Shown: positions 9,701 to 25,100 of the stretch, piece by piece
How positions within the stretch are numbered: position 1 is the stretch's first letter
How the letters are laid out: every line of letters starts with the position of its first letter
Origin: Patiria miniata
Taxonomy: Eukaryota > Echinodermata > Asteroidea > Valvatida > Asterinidae
Length of the DNA: 64,000 bases
Assembly: GCF_015706575.1 (NCBI RefSeq)
Contig: NW_024037056.1
Location: forward strand, 10,553,176 to 10,617,175
Direction of reading: 5' to 3'
Notes under the pieces: generated by a model
What the model saw: the letters and a program-made list of their open reading frames with translations, nothing else
What the model was told of the DNA's origin: nothing
The model's database searches: none
Program-made: the position numbers and the translations under genes

Positions 9701-12700
9701 ACATCTTGCCCAACATGGTTTTATTATTTTATTCAGTGATATCAACTCACGATGAATGCATTGCAAAAAAAATGTATAAAAAAAATAGAGACAGTATGCA
9801 CTTGGCATCATTTAGTAAAGCCATCTACCTGTACATGTATATGGTTGCAAAATTTGCAATTGTTTTTCTTCAGACTTTCAGCATTTATTTATCAACCAAC
9901 CCGACTTCAGAGGCAAAAAAATATGAGATCCATAGAAATAAAAAGGGATGCCCTAATTCAGACTTCTTCATTAAATAATGGTTCCTCGCAGCAAAACGTT
10001 TAGGTAAATCAGGGTTAAGCTTGTCCTACTCGACTCTATAGAGATTTATGAATACAATGTGCTCTTCTAAATTTAGCAGTGATTTTAAACCGGCCTGAGA
10101 TTCTTTTCTCCGTTGATGGAGATGGATGAAAGACAGCCCAGATGGATAGAATGCCAACCACAATATTGACATGATCCCAGGTGACTGTTAAAAAAAAAAA
10201 ACCAACTCTGTTTTGTTGCAGCGATAGTGAAAGCAGATGCCTCGATTGTAGTTAATCACGTTTGAGGTCCGTCCTTTGATCGGCGCGCAGGTGAAAGCCC
10301 AAGTTAATTAAATCTCTCCGTCTTCGTTTCTGTCTCGGTTCTTTTCCCTCTACTGTCTGAGGGACTTACTCATGCCCGCTCAGTGCATGAATGTGGACTG
10401 CAGTCGGCTGGCTCGATAAACGTTTACTTGCCTTGTCGTTCTTTATGTATCGCTCAAGCGTCAACATTTTGAAGTGTATGTACATGTACATAAGAAGCTT
10501 CACTATGTAAAAAAAGAAATGCACATGTATGTATGCATGCAGTGTATTCAAGAAACATTTGTTAAGAAAATTTTAATGTGAGTGAAGAACCAATATGGTT
10601 GCAGACAAATAAATACATTTCCATAGACCCCAATGATAAATGCTTCAACTTCAGAAATTCAGGAAAAATACTCACAACTCTCTGAGGTGTTCAAGACGTA
10701 CATCAAATAAAAGGGTAATCCTTACTTTTAGGACCCCTTTCCTATATAAGGTTAAAAGACTCACCAAAACAGCTGACTATGACACTCAAAAGTGACATTC
10801 TGATATTTATTGACACATTTGAACATTTGGCAATGACACCTCTTGAATATCAGCAGGTTTGATTTTGTAGAAAGAGGGCAGGGTTTTGATTTATGAGGGG
10901 TTAAAGACGACGATGACAAACAGAAAATAAATTTAAAAAGCAAGATGGCGAACTGCAAAAAAAGGTAGGAAAGTCACATTTTCTTTGAAAGTGCTTTCAA
11001 AATTATAACTAACATGAGTTTGTCTGAAGAAAAAAGACTTCTTTAGCCTGCAAAAGTCACTTTGGTACTGGACAGTCATCTGCAAAAGTCAGTTTTGAAC
11101 AGAACTCGTACAAAATAGAGGTGTCCTAAAAGTAAGGATTACCAGCTTATTTCATCATCTTTCATTTTCTGTTCAATTTTGTGGGGGGGTTAACCAATGA
11201 GTTTTGGGAGAAAATTCCATCCAAAGATGATCACCCCTAAAAGCAGTCCTGAAGCCCATCGCCATTTTGAAAATGGACGCCTACGCTCCATTGAAAAATA
11301 GAGCCATTAAGGGCCTAATCATCATCCACATTTCACAGAAATATTTTACGAGCTCGAAGTGCACTGCACATTTTGGCCTCTTTGTCTGTTGCAGCTAGCC
11401 CATATAAAGCTGGTACAAATGCATGTCCTTTCCTGAGTCCAATGGCGGCCATTTAAAAATAAAAAACCTGATGGCTACATTTTGTATCTTTAAAAATAGC
11501 CCGGTTGGGCGGCCATTTTGAAGAGGGAAAAAAAGGGCCTCCCACTTCCTTTTTTTCAAAAAGGGCAGGACGCTAAAGTGCAATAACAATCGCTGCCAGT
11601 CAAAGCATGCCTACATGTATCATATAAACAAGGGAAGTATTACACGTTAACTGTTAAAAACAGTCACTTTGATTGATTTTTGACTGCTGTGATGTCGGAG
11701 CTGAATTTGCCAGCCAGAGAGGGGGGGGGGGGGTTTGGTTGACATTCTAAGTTCTACTGTTGATACCAAAAATGTAAAAAAAAGTGTTGTTGCTTTGGAG
11801 TGCCCAGCATTCGCTTGAAAAAGGCAAAGTCAGTTTATATCTACCGATAGGCAGACTATGCCTAGCTATACCAGAACAAATGCACTACCTTCTAGAACAT
11901 GTTATGTATTACATTGGAACGCCGTGTTAGTGTTAGGTATTTCAGTGGATCCACAGAAAGTGTTCGTAATAACGATCGTTCGGTATAGCGATTTTGAATC
12001 GCCCGTACGCTCTTTTGACCAATAGTGAACTGGCATTTCTCACATCCTGCAGCTATACGAGGAGTCGTCACGAAACTTTAGCAAGGGGCGGTTTTCCCGT
12101 TTATTCCTTGGGGAAATAATCAATCGCTCTTCAACATTCAAACATGATGTAACCATGGGTGGTTCGATGTTCAGGAATTAAAAGTGACCCAAATAGAATT
12201 TAATACATCCGGTAGATTTTTTTTTGTGTGTTAATCTGTTGACTGTTTCCAACAACAATGTCCGTACCTTTTGTACTTTAAAACTGGGAGCCACAGATGA
12301 TGTTCGGTATAGCCGAATGTTTGGTATAGCGGTGTTCGGTATAGCGGCGTTCGACTGTACATTTAGGCAAATTCTGACCGCATCATTGGAGGAAAATTGT
12401 GTAAAGGCGAAAAAAGATTTCGGATTTTTCCCCCGCTTGAAAGTTTTGTCATACCAGTGTGAAGTGTACAGTGTGATAGACAACCATTGTGATCCCGCCA
12501 ACGAAAACGAAGGAAAAAAATCCTCAATAAATAGGGTCATGGCTTCAGCCTTCTAAAAAAAGGACCCCCTAGCCTTCCTTTGTTAAATCCTGAATGCTGA
12601 ATTAAACTGCCCATTGTTGTGAAATCACAGGCAGGAAAGAACCAGATTTGTTGAAGGCAAGGACGGAGATTTTATTTAGCGGGGGTAAACAAGAGTTTCG

Positions 12701-15700
12701 GAACGGCTATTGAAAGTAAAATGTAACCAAATCTGGGTAGCCTTCCCAGGTCTGCCCAACGAGCTTCTCTTTTTTTGTGTGTCCGTATTTGAATGAAAGC
12801 CTGAAATCACAAACACCTTGGAATAAAATGATTGGATTTTTTTTTTCTTGGAGAAGAAGAAAAGAAAGCAAAGTCTAGCGAAGAGAACCAGAGGTTTGAT
12901 TGCCCGCAGGAGAAAAAGATTAGTTTCCAAGTGAATTTAATTTAACTGTGTAAATTAGATTGGATTTAACTGAGATTCTGGCAAGGATGCATGTTTACAT
13001 AGTGGAAAGTTAAGATGTGGATCTGAGTACTATTTTTTCCCCACAATTAGTTCCTTGGATTTTGATTATTCTGAAAACAATACTAAAATTTTGGTGTATA
13101 CATATGCTTGTTGGGAGGTCAGGCACCGGAAATAGAGTTCTGGTTGATGTTGGTTTTGTGTAAATTAGATTGGATTTAACTGAGATTCTGGCAAGGATGC
13201 ATGTTTACATAGTGGAAAGTTAAGATGTGGATCTGAGTACTATTTTTTTCCCACAATTAGTTCCTTGGATTTTGATTATTCTGAAAACAATACTAAAATT
13301 TTGGTGTATACATATGCTTGTTGGGAGGTCAGGCACCGGAAATAGAGTTCTGGTTGATGTTGGTTTTGTGTAAATTAGATTGGATTTACATGTAACTGAG
13401 ATTCTGGCAAGGATGCATGTTTACATAGTGGAAAGTTAAGATGTGGATCTGAGTACTATTTTTTCCCCACAATTAGTTCCTTGGATTTTGATTATTCTGA
13501 AAACAATACTAAAATTTTGGTGTATACATGCTTGTTGGGAGGTCAGGCACCGGAAACAGAGTTCTGGTTGATGTTGGTTTTGTTTGGAAGAACAATGTGA
13601 TCATTATCGTCAGATAAATAGAGAAAGGAAACCAAACCAAGCTGTCTCCTTCCAGCCAGTTTACAGTGGTTTTGAGTCGCTTTCATTTTCTCAATTATCA
13701 AGAAACCACTTCCTCATTTACCTAGACACTCTATCTTTCGATTGAAGCAATCGGAATGCAGTACAGAGGTTATATGAGAAAAATAGTGTACTGGTTAGTG
13801 GTATAATCATGGGATTAACCCTTACTCTCTGAGGGTAGTTTACTGCATGTCAGTTGGTTATGCCAATGCCCTCCAGCTGCAGTTTTTTGGCAGATAAACT
13901 ATCTTGATAGTGAAGGCTCCAATTGGCAGGAGTTGGAGGCCCTAGAGGGTGCCTGATACTGACCAGCTGGGGGCACTTGATTGTTATCAGAGGACTCTCA
14001 TTGTTCTCTGTGGCATGTATTGGAGTGCCTGTCCAGTTACCCTTGAAATGACATGGCAGATATTGGAGGGCCATGCAAAAAACATAGGAGATTTTCTTGA
14101 GGCACATATTGGCATGCGTTGGAGGGTCAAGTAGGGTAGGCCTAAGGGTTAACGTACTTAATGTTTGTTTATTAAAAAAAAAGGCTTAATTTTGTAACAT
14201 TTCACAATAGATAAATACAGATTTTACAGCCAAAGATTTACTTCAATCAGAAATCTCTAACTCCCGTAGCAATTAAAAGTTTTAAAGGGAATATACCGGT
14301 ACATCATTTGTTTTTGCTGTAATTTTCAGAAATGGATGGATTTGGGGGGTTGGAAATATATAGCAAATATAGTTACACTGACTTTTTTGAGGTTTTGGGT
14401 TCGAAAATGCTATAAAAATGCTATAGAAACAGAGCAGTTTACATACATTGGGGAATTGTAAGGTCAGGGAACCAGTCTAGCTGGCTTGTACCCGTTCATA
14501 GGTTGTGTGTAATCGATTGCAAACAAGTGCGATGGTCAATTGGGGCCAGTATTTGAAAAAAAAGCCAGTTTTTTTCCAACGCTGGTCGGCCGACCAGCGT
14601 TGGAAATTGATACAAAAATACCCCTTTTCTTGAAAATGACAGTATACCAGGTGCCATGATTTTATAGGATGCTTTACACTGTCATTCACTAACAGTCCAG
14701 CAAGGTATTTCAAAATGATTTGGTAGTTTTATTTTTTGATGTCTGCAAATGTTGTATTTTCCCTTTAAGAGGAATGGATGTGTTAAGTCGTGTTTTGTTA
14801 AAATTCAACTCTACATGTACAGTGTACATGTACGTGTATATATTTCACAATTCCCTTTTAAAGACACATTTAAAAAGTGCACAAAATGAAATACAAAATA
14901 CAGACCCCTATAAATTTCAAAAGACTCCATAAAAATGCGGGCAACTCACAGTGCAGTGTGCCACAAAGAGTTTGCCACGGAGAGTTGATTTTTCCCAATG
15001 CATTGTGGAAGATGGTGGACAAATTCGCAGCGCGGGACATTTGAAATTCTTACCGGTTCATGTAGTTTTTCCAGTCAGTAGTTTCGTAAGCATATGATTC
15101 GAGTATCTGTTTGTCCTTTCCTTTTCTTTTCTTTTTATCAGTATGGTGTTTTTTTTGTAAAGGGGGCAGAAAGCTATGCCCCAATCTACATATATAACAA
15201 ATTAGCTCAAGTTGTCTACTGACACTCATTTAAATCGACCATGTTTTGTCGACCATAAACTTGAAAAAAGGACTCTCTATGGCAAACTCATGGTGGAGCA
15301 CTGCATGTATTGTGGTTGAGAAAACCAACATCCATTCACATGATACGGGTAATTGGTTGAAACATTGAAGTGCACATAAACAGGTACGTGCACATGTACA
15401 ATGTACATGTACATCATCTTATCAAAAACATCAAGGCAAGCCCATGCTCGTAAAAACGTGCCTGACTGCCTGGTCAATATTAACAATTCCTATTCCTCGG
15501 CTCATTCTTATTATTCCACAGTTTCTCAATATACCCCAGCCCCGTTGGCAGAGCTTAAACGCACACACTGCGTGTGCATGTACTTAGCCTGGGCCGGTCG
15601 TTTTTCTGAAATCCAATGCCAGGCACTCCATTACATACATATTGTGAAGTTTGGACCCCGGGACACTGCAAGGGAATATCACCGTCAGGAAGGAACGAAA

Positions 15701-16090
15701 CATTCTTCTCCCTGATACAATCCGTATTGATCTCAAGAACCATTTGTCCTTGAGGTATCGACATTTGACAAGCGTAGAGAAATCGTCCAAGGATTTTAGG
15801 GACATGTTTCATTGAGTTTTGCCTTTCACCGTCATAATTTATCAGAGCTGTCAAAGTTAAAAAAAAAAAAATCCATTATTTTTTCAGGTATGGGGTGGGA
15901 CTCAAATGCAGAACCTGCTGCTTACAATGCACTAAGTAGTGGAGATTAGTCATGGACGAGTAGTAAATGTTCAACTCGAGTACTCGCAAAGAAATTACTC
16001 GCAAGTGGTCGAGTACTCGCTTTGGGCTTAGGCGAAGTAAAAAAAAAAACATGTTTAGCGTCCCCGCCCGCTTCCTTTTTAGAGGCCGCC

Positions 16091-16125
<35 letters not shown>

Positions 16126-19100
16126 CAAAAATTGATAAATTTTAACGATCTCTGCGCAGAAGAGATGTTCGGTTCTGCATAGTTACATCATTTTGGTCTC
16201 ATTTTCTGTTGCATCTTGCCCATAAGAAGCCAATATGTCATTTCCTGAGTCCAAGTGGCGGCCATTTTGAAAAAAGCTGGTAACCATCTTGAAAAATAGC
16301 CCGGCCGCGTTGTCTTGAAAAATGTGTCGGGCGGCCATTTTGAAAAAAAAAAAAAAAAAAAGGGCCTCCTCCTTCCTTTTTGTCAAAGAGGCAGGACGCT
16401 AAACATGTTTTTTTTTTTTTTTTTGCCTTATTTGGGCTTAAAATGTCATGCAATACAGTGAAATCTCGTTAAGTCAAAACCTGCTATAACTCAAAAACCC
16501 TTCCAACTCAAAGTAAGAACTTCTTCCCATCAGTAGTTGTCGAAAAGAAAATCCATTTGCCAACTCAAGACAAAATTCCCTTGAGGTTTGACTATTTGAG
16601 ATTATCACTGCATGCTTATTGCATGTGAGTGGTTCCCTGCCGATTTTGTTATCCTTGCAGGAATTTGAAAATGTGCTTGTTTTTGGCCGTACATGTCAGC
16701 ACATTATATTCGTTCGCAAATGCGCTACAAAAATACACTCACATAAAGGATACTACATGTGTGTAGTTCATTTGCAAGTCTTCGTTTCTCAAGCCTACTT
16801 TGCCCCTAATGCAGTTGCCCTGAGCCGTTGCAGGGCACATGTACATACGGACATTGTACCCCCCCCCCAACCTCACGACTTTAACTTCTCCGATAGTAAT
16901 CGAGACGAAATCTCAAACGTGTGTAGGTACTTACTGAAGCGCTGACCTGTGCCGCGGATCGGGGAGGGAAAGCATGGAAAGTGGGGGGATTACTTTCTCG
17001 GGAGCCCGCGGGCAAGAAGATGTGTAGAGCTGAACATGTATTTATTCTGTGGAAGATTTGCATTGAAATTGTGATTTTACAGATACTGTACATGTACATG
17101 TAGGTGGATAAATACATGTATACTCACTGTTACATGTATAGACATACCGGTATTGCGATGTAGCCATGTTTGGGGTGCCTGTTTTTGTTGTACAGGGAAA
17201 TGCATTGAGGAGTCATCTTGTGCATTCATTATTGCAAAATTGGGTTAAGAAAAAAACCACAGCAAAGATAGCTTCTAATTCCTGTGTTTAATCATGTAAT
17301 CATCATAAAATCCTGTATTCATCATTTTGTTGTTTTCACAATTGTGCTACATGTACATAAAACTGCAAAATACCGGTAAATTTTTTAAATTCTGCATTTG
17401 AGATTGTCATTAATTGTGCAGGTTAAATATCATGAAGTCAAAAAGACACAAATGCTAATAGTGTTTGGCTTATTGTGGCTATTTATTCCCCCAGCAAGCG
17501 TGACAGTGCAGGATTTGGCTTCATTAGTAATTTTCTCAGTGATAAGCCAACTCGGCTAAAAAAAAATCCTGCAACCATTCCCAAATGGAAAATTTAATTA
17601 GTTTGTACATGTACCTTGCAGACATAACATATGCCCGTAATGCCTTCATATGGTAGTACGAGGGGGGTCTCAGGGGCCCCTGAAGCGGAGCAATTCTGCA
17701 CCCGTTTTGATTACGACGTGGCTTTTCTGGCAACAATTACATCTCTTATCTCGGTAGGAGCCCTGGCAGGTGTGGCCAGAAGGGGGAAAAAACCATTTCG
17801 AAGCTCTATATTATTCTGCGAACCGTGCCAAGATGTACAGTGGACGCGATTTTGCTGGTGAACGGAGTAGATCGGAGGTGGAAATTAGAATGGCGCTTGC
17901 ATTGTGGAGCAGTCCATGAGGGGCCTGTAAATTACTCGTCGAGATGTGACGGTTCACATACGCTGGAGATTTGAGGGTGTGAAATTACATTTTGCTCGCA
18001 GGAATTGTTAGGGAATGAAGATGTACATGTAGATCATGTTAATCTGCCTTGAGTCAGTTGAGAGTAGAATTCGTGCTTGCTGGAAAGTGCTGTGCACAGG
18101 CCCTCAAAAATAAAGAATACATGTATTGATGCATGTACATCTAGGTCAGTTGTTCAAACATCGGTACGGCATTCTGGGGGTCACAAAGCCCACTTTGATC
18201 AATCTTTGTTTGTGTGTTCGTTCTGTGAATGGAGCCTTCTCTTATGATTTGTTGGAAGTTGCAAAGAAACAGTGAAACTCAAAATCCTGAACTTGTCAAA
18301 TATTTGGAAAACATGTGAGCAGTTACGAGGAGGTGATCAAAAACATGTGGTTGTATTGTTTGTAAAATGCCACACTTTTGTCAAAAAGCCACTTTTGCGG
18401 ATGAACCGAGAGCTTGCATGGTGAAAATTATCCCAAACTTCTTTTAAAAAAAATTGATCACATATTAGCCATTCCGTTGTTCTTGTCAAGTTTAGGCTGG
18501 TGCATGGTAAAACTTTGGTCAGCGCATTTCGAATATTCAAATATTTGATCAAGTCCAAGTTATAATAATCAAATACCAAATTATTCGAAAAGGCACAGCT
18601 CTAGCACTTGTAAGCATATTGTAAATATTGCATCATACCTTGGCCTTATTACTGATGCTTGTTGTAAACCTGAAACGAAAAAAAAGTCCCACCGACTTAG
18701 TTTATTTTGCTGAAACAAACTTGTAACCATTCCTAAAATATTTGTACATGTCTGTCACTAAATTGACCTTTTCGTGCTCCAGTCACAATGTCTGTTCAAA
18801 TAAATGTTCTGTACATATGTATGTATTCATAGTGCCTCTTAAAAAAACAAGTGCGATTGCACAATAAGATCTGGCCATCTGGCATGAAAGTCTTGCATGA
18901 AATATCTTGCCTGATGCTGTTTGCATAAGTGTACCGGTACGTTAGCCGGTACAAAACTGGCTACTTATTCAACGTTGAATGTCGAATGGGGCACCGGTCT
19001 CCTTTCCGCACCAGCGAATGACCAAAAGAAGCCCCCTAAGTTTCTCATAAAATATAGTGCGCTATATAATACCACGTCAAATGACTATAACATTATCTTG

Positions 19101-22100
19101 CCTCCATTTAAAAAAAAATCATAAACAACTTCACAAATTGTTACAAACAATTTTTGTTCAGTAGGCCTATTTAATTTATTTTGGTTGTTTTTGTGAAGAT
19201 TACGGTACAATTTGGTGGTAATTTATTTTGGTTGTTTTTGTGAAGATTACGGTACAATTTGGTGGTTACATTTTATGGGACACTTACATGTACATGTAGG
19301 GGGTTAGTTTTTGGTCAATTTTTCGTTGACCGACTGACCGACCGGGATCGGTTGCATATTAACCCTAGCCTTCCCAAATTCTCCAAAATCCTCTGTTGCC
19401 AGAGCTTAAAAATACACCTTTTGATAAATTCGAGGAAATCACAACTTTCAAGATCACCAGTTGTCCTTGGACAGAGAATAAATCATGAAAAGGTCGCACG
19501 TTTTCTGCTTTCATAAGCTCCATCAACAGAAAGCTATATGTACATGTAGCACCTTTCCTTCAACGTTCTAAAATTGTCTTGCGAGAAAGTAGTTCTGCAG
19601 CTGCCTAATTTATGAAAGGTGGCATTTTTCCCACGGCGGCAATTTTCACCACCTGGCTAACGAGACATTAGAATGCAATTAATGCGTCGCTTGTCGGGAA
19701 GAAAAATCGGTACGCCTACATGTACCTTTGAAGTAATTTTTTTTCGTGCATAATGTGTGATTGATTTGTTACAAATTTCCAGCTCTGGACTGTTTTAATT
19801 TACATATTACTGTATTGTAATTGATCGTTCTTGTTTATTGCTTGGATTTTTAAGTGTTAACGTGTGGACTTTCAAAAGATCACTGTAACTTGTTTGTGGT
19901 TTGTAGATCTGAATAAATAGTTTCTAGGGAGTGCTTATATGATCCGATACACCATGCCCTCTGGAGACATGCATATATCTCCACAGTGCAATTTCTGTAG
20001 ATGAATACAAAATGTCTCCAGAAGGTTTTCATGATATGGATTTTACTCAAAAACTAGGAATTTCCAAGGTGGGTTGAGCTGTCGCAAATGGAAGAGTTTT
20101 TATAGAAAAGGGATATTAAGTCCGAATTTCAGCCAAGGAAATTAATTCTGGTTAAAATAACAGCATTTTGAAACTACACTTTCAAACTCGAAAACTTTAC
20201 TACACGAGAACAAAGAAATGTCTCCACAAGGATATAAATTTCAGTATGTGTGTACTTACGTCAATTTTTTTAACAGTAATTTTTGTTTTTTTCCCTTCAT
20301 TTTCATCGCCAATTTCCATTAACCATTACCTTCCCAAATCCTCTTTGCAAAATGGAGGATTTTGCAGTTTATGGCAAAAATGTGTGGCTAATTTTGGAGG
20401 ATGCACTGTGTCAAGGTCTTAGGCTAGACCTTGTGTTGTTTTACATGTATGCTCAGCCGTGCATAAATTTAGGCCTAGATTATACTTGAAATCCTCCGCA
20501 CTGCTCCAGAATGTCACCGGGTCTGCCTCAACATATTGACAGTGATTGCTGGAGGATTTTGCAGGATTGAGGCAGTGGTCACCCCTCCAAGGTCCACATT
20601 CAAGAAATAATGGAGGATTTGCCAGGATTAAGGCTGTGTGCAATTTTTACATGGAGGCAGTTGGAGGATTTTGCAGGATTGAGGTTGCATCCTAGCAAAA
20701 ATGCCTAGGGAGTTAGGGTTAACATCTTATCTGTCAACTTCGATTTCACCACTCCATCTAAAAGAACACGGTCAAGCACAGCACACAGATAGCTCTCACA
20801 TAAATTACCAGTAAATGTAGGCATTGCGAGCGTAATGTACATGTACGTAGACACTTCTGCATGACAAACCACGCCATACCGCAAAGCAAACTTGTCCAAT
20901 GCGTGCCTGCCCTCCATCCATCTAAACCCTAATGTGCACTGTCATGAATTTTTTATCTTCCCGAACGGCCATACATGTGCGAGGTGAATTTCTATCACAG
21001 TACAACGCCTTCTTCCCGTCTGCCCTTGATCTATGGATGCCGGCAGCGTTCATGTACCGGTACATGTACATGCGCTGTTCGGTAAACGTGTGTGAACATG
21101 CCGCTCACAACATTAACATGTTAAATGGGGTGGGGAATAGAGAGTAAAGCTACAAATTTGTTCATGCACATACCATGTACATGTACATTTACGACTTTTA
21201 CTGGAATATTTCAACAACTACTCAATTTTGTTTTGAATCCAATTGCACAAAATAAACTTGATGTCCCTATAGGCTGTGATCTTTCAATATTTGACGAAGG
21301 GGCCCAAATGATTGTGTTTTTACCCTGTAGACATTATTTTTGTTTATGGAAATTCCCCAACTTGCGTATTGTGAAGAGTGAAGGCACACCAAAATTTGTT
21401 AAATAAAAGGGGAAAAAGGAAATGAAATGTCTACATTCATGACATTGTACCAGTCAGGGTAGGCCTACCATGTACATGTCAGGCATGCAACTTTTCCTCG
21501 GATCAGCTGATTTCCTCTTTTTTTATTCCCATTTCTGTCTTCAAAACAGAAAAACACTGTACAAAATCTTCCGAATTTTGGAATTTCCTCTTTTTTTGTG
21601 AACGTACAGTTGCATGCCTGACATGTACATGTACATGTACATGTAGAATACATACATAAGAACCAAGTTTTCTTGTGTAAAAGTACATGTCTGCGTGTCT
21701 GCGATGTGTAGTTCTATTGGCTGCATTCAGTTTACATTTCAGCCTAATCCAAGAAAACATGTTATCGGATCCGTCCCTTACACCAGCAGATGAACTGACA
21801 TTGGCCCCTGATCTGCCTAACAGATGACCAGTCCTTGGCATCTGCTGTCACCCGTCGTGCTCACCCCCCCCCCCCCCCCCACGCCTCCACAGCAATAATT
21901 ACCTGGATGAGTTATCTCTGATAGACAAGCTAACTGGATGTACGCGATCTCTCTGTCCAAGACTCTTCCATTTTGTCCTCTCTCTCTAGCTCAGTAGCGT
22001 GCCAGAGGCAGACTGGGCCATCATGCCCCATTACACTCACACATAATGCCGTACTGGCGAAAAAAAGAGTCTGGTTCAGTGGGCGAGAAAAACACATAGT

Positions 22101-25100
22101 GTAATGTAGAATCGATCTTCAATACGTCTGGATGTGTTCCATATGTACACGTTTGATGCACGCATGCACAGCGATTATCTTGTACAGTTGAAGTGGAATT
22201 TAAAAAAAAAAGTGTTCACGATTCATTATGATTTCAGGACGAAAATAAAAACAAACTGCAGTATGACAGTGCATGTGTACAAATGTACATGTACATGTAT
22301 ATGTGACCTACTGAGGCAAAATGAGGAATGTCCCCCAAAACCTTGTTTTGAGTAATCGACGCCTGAAGTCGGTACATACATGTACTACTAGTACTAGAAA
22401 AATCATGTGAAAATTCTTTTTGATTGTTTTGTATTTTTGAGTAGCCAAGGTATCCAAGATTCACACTGCATTTTTGTGTTGGGAAAAAATGCCCACAAAA
22501 GTGGGAAAACTGAAGAACGTTTTTCACTGCCGTTGGCGGAGCAATACGTGTCTTTTTTTTTTTCAAAGCCGTTTTCTCGAAATGAGGTTACAGAAACTTG
22601 GCAGGACACTGTTGAAGATTCTGTGTCATATCCATGGAATAAATTAAGCTAAAGCAATAAATTTGGTATCATTGGAAAGCCAATGATTTGCGCTTTAACA
22701 TGGTGTACCGGTACATTACGTGAAAAGTCAAAGGTGGGGGTTATTCCTCATTATGCCATGGCAGGTCACATATTTTCACTAAGGTTTTTCTGTGATTTTG
22801 CGATGTATTTCTCATGAAAAAAATATTCCGCTCAACAGCTTGGTATTATCCCATATACAGTGTACCACGGTCCATACCGCACTCTGCGTATCACGCTATT
22901 CCAAGATACCGGTACGTGCCCCATTCCTGCTGCGCGCACGTGGAATAACACTGAAAAGATCATTTACAGCGTGCATGTTTCATCTTTACTGTACATGTAC
23001 ATCAAGTTTGCTTGAAGATAAATTTGTTAAATCCCACTCGTGCTCGTGGAACACGGAAAATGTTACAAGTGCGTCTGCTCTATGGTCCCACATACCACTC
23101 GGTCTTTGGGTTCGTGGCAAGTGGGACACAGACGCACCACTTGTACCCGGTACATAAATCCATGTTCCACTCGCGCTTGTGTGATAACTTCATTGTAATG
23201 TTTCTAGTTATAACGTAATGCTTTTAATAAGAGCAAGCAATGACCAGTTGCTTTGATAATAAACAGGTGTACTCTTCATAACGGTTAACACACGTCTCTG
23301 CTCATCATAATGTCGCTATGTTCCCATCTCTTCCAGTGTGAGTGTGCGAGTTCCAAAATTAGCCGTCTGACAGATGTTGGCTTGCGGCTTGCAAGGCAGC
23401 CCTGACCCTAGAATTTCCCCTCCTCCTTTGCCCTTAATTTAATCAGCAGTACCCACGTGCCTCCGTCTGTAACCGGTTTCAAACAACCATCCTCAAGCTC
23501 AAGCTCGGAGGCATTTTCCCTTCCGTACGTCAAGCCGGCCCAGAATAAACCGAAACAGTCCCCTGCAATTCCCCTTTCGTCAAAATCCCAGTTGGCGTTC
23601 CAATTTTTTTTTATCATCATCCTCAAGAAGATGGGTTTACCAGTGATGAAACCCTGTGGTAGGCAATGAAGGAAGTTGGCGGGGAACCAGCTGCGGTAGG
23701 ATGTGAGTCGTTAATGCGTCTGCGTCCATTGTCTGACTCAGTGTTAATCACCGGTTCAACTGAGGGTCTCTTCGCAAACCGGTATTCCTAAATTTATACC
23801 CAGCCATAAATATCTTGTTTTTTCTTATGGCTGACGTCGCTCAGATTGCAGGACTAAAGTCGGTCATTTTTTTTCCCCCACACATGGTTAGATTTATGGC
23901 TATGGGTCAAACGTGTATCTGCGATTTGGATTAAACTCGGTATGTGCAGTGCACTTCACCTCAAGGACTTACGAGTCGTTCAAAATTTAATTATACATTG
24001 TAAAATAATCCCCAGTGTACCATAAAGTAATCATCTTGAAGATTACGCATGTAGCGACAGTGCACAGACGTGATTGGAATGGAAATGATAAAATAAACAT
24101 GCAGTTGATGGTCTATTCTTAGGTTTACAATTGCTGCTTTGCAATGCACGTCTCACGTTGTATCGTCAACTACGTGTTTGTTTGCTATTCAAACCACTCC
24201 TTTTTAAAACCACAGTTTGTACAGAAATGAGGCCACATCTGTGTTAAACACAGTGGACAAAACATTCTTCTGTTAAGACTGTTATTAACCACATGTTTTG
24301 TTTAAATGAAAAGGTGATAAGGAACTGAGATTTGAGTTATTATTTCAAAGAATTTACCGAGTTCTGGTTTCCAGTGTGGTTTGAATTGTTCCCATTCGAA
24401 AACTGAAGTTTAAGTCAAATCAATGTTGTTTTTGTTCCTCCCAAACCTGAATGGTAGTTTTGTTCATTTGTTTGTTTGGTTTTAAGGCAAGAAATTCTGT
24501 TTTTGCCCTGATATCAAAACTCTGTTCCTCAAAGTGATAATGAAAAAAAAAAACCAGCCATTTCATTCTGCCTTTGGGCTATGAATGTTGGCTTTAGTTA
24601 CTTTTAGGACCCCTTGATTTTTTATGCCATTGCTACTTTTATGCCAAGTTAATCGTTGCGCATGCTTCAGTTTGTCAACTAAATGGTTTTCAGACTTTAC
24701 TTTATACCTTTAAAATAATATCATTTGCAGCCTGACACGAATCAGAAAGAAAACTTTAATCTGGCCTTTGCCAACCGTTAAGGTGAGTTCAAAATATAAG
24801 AACGTGTTTTCATTCTGTTATTGGAACAGGGTCCTAAAAGTAATTACTGCCTGAAAATTTTATACATGTATACAAATGTACATTTTACATTTGTACATTT
24901 GTACTTGTCATGATTTGCCATAGTACTGTTCATGGTGTGATCCACATTAGTACAGTTGCAGTTGTTTGTACATGTTGTATGAGCAAAACTATGTACAGTG
25001 TATGCGTTTTCAAGTGATTTGGGGTGTATTGCGAAAGGGTTGGCAATTCAACCAGTTTTACTCATTCTGCCAACAAAATTCTTCTAACCACCTCCAAAAT

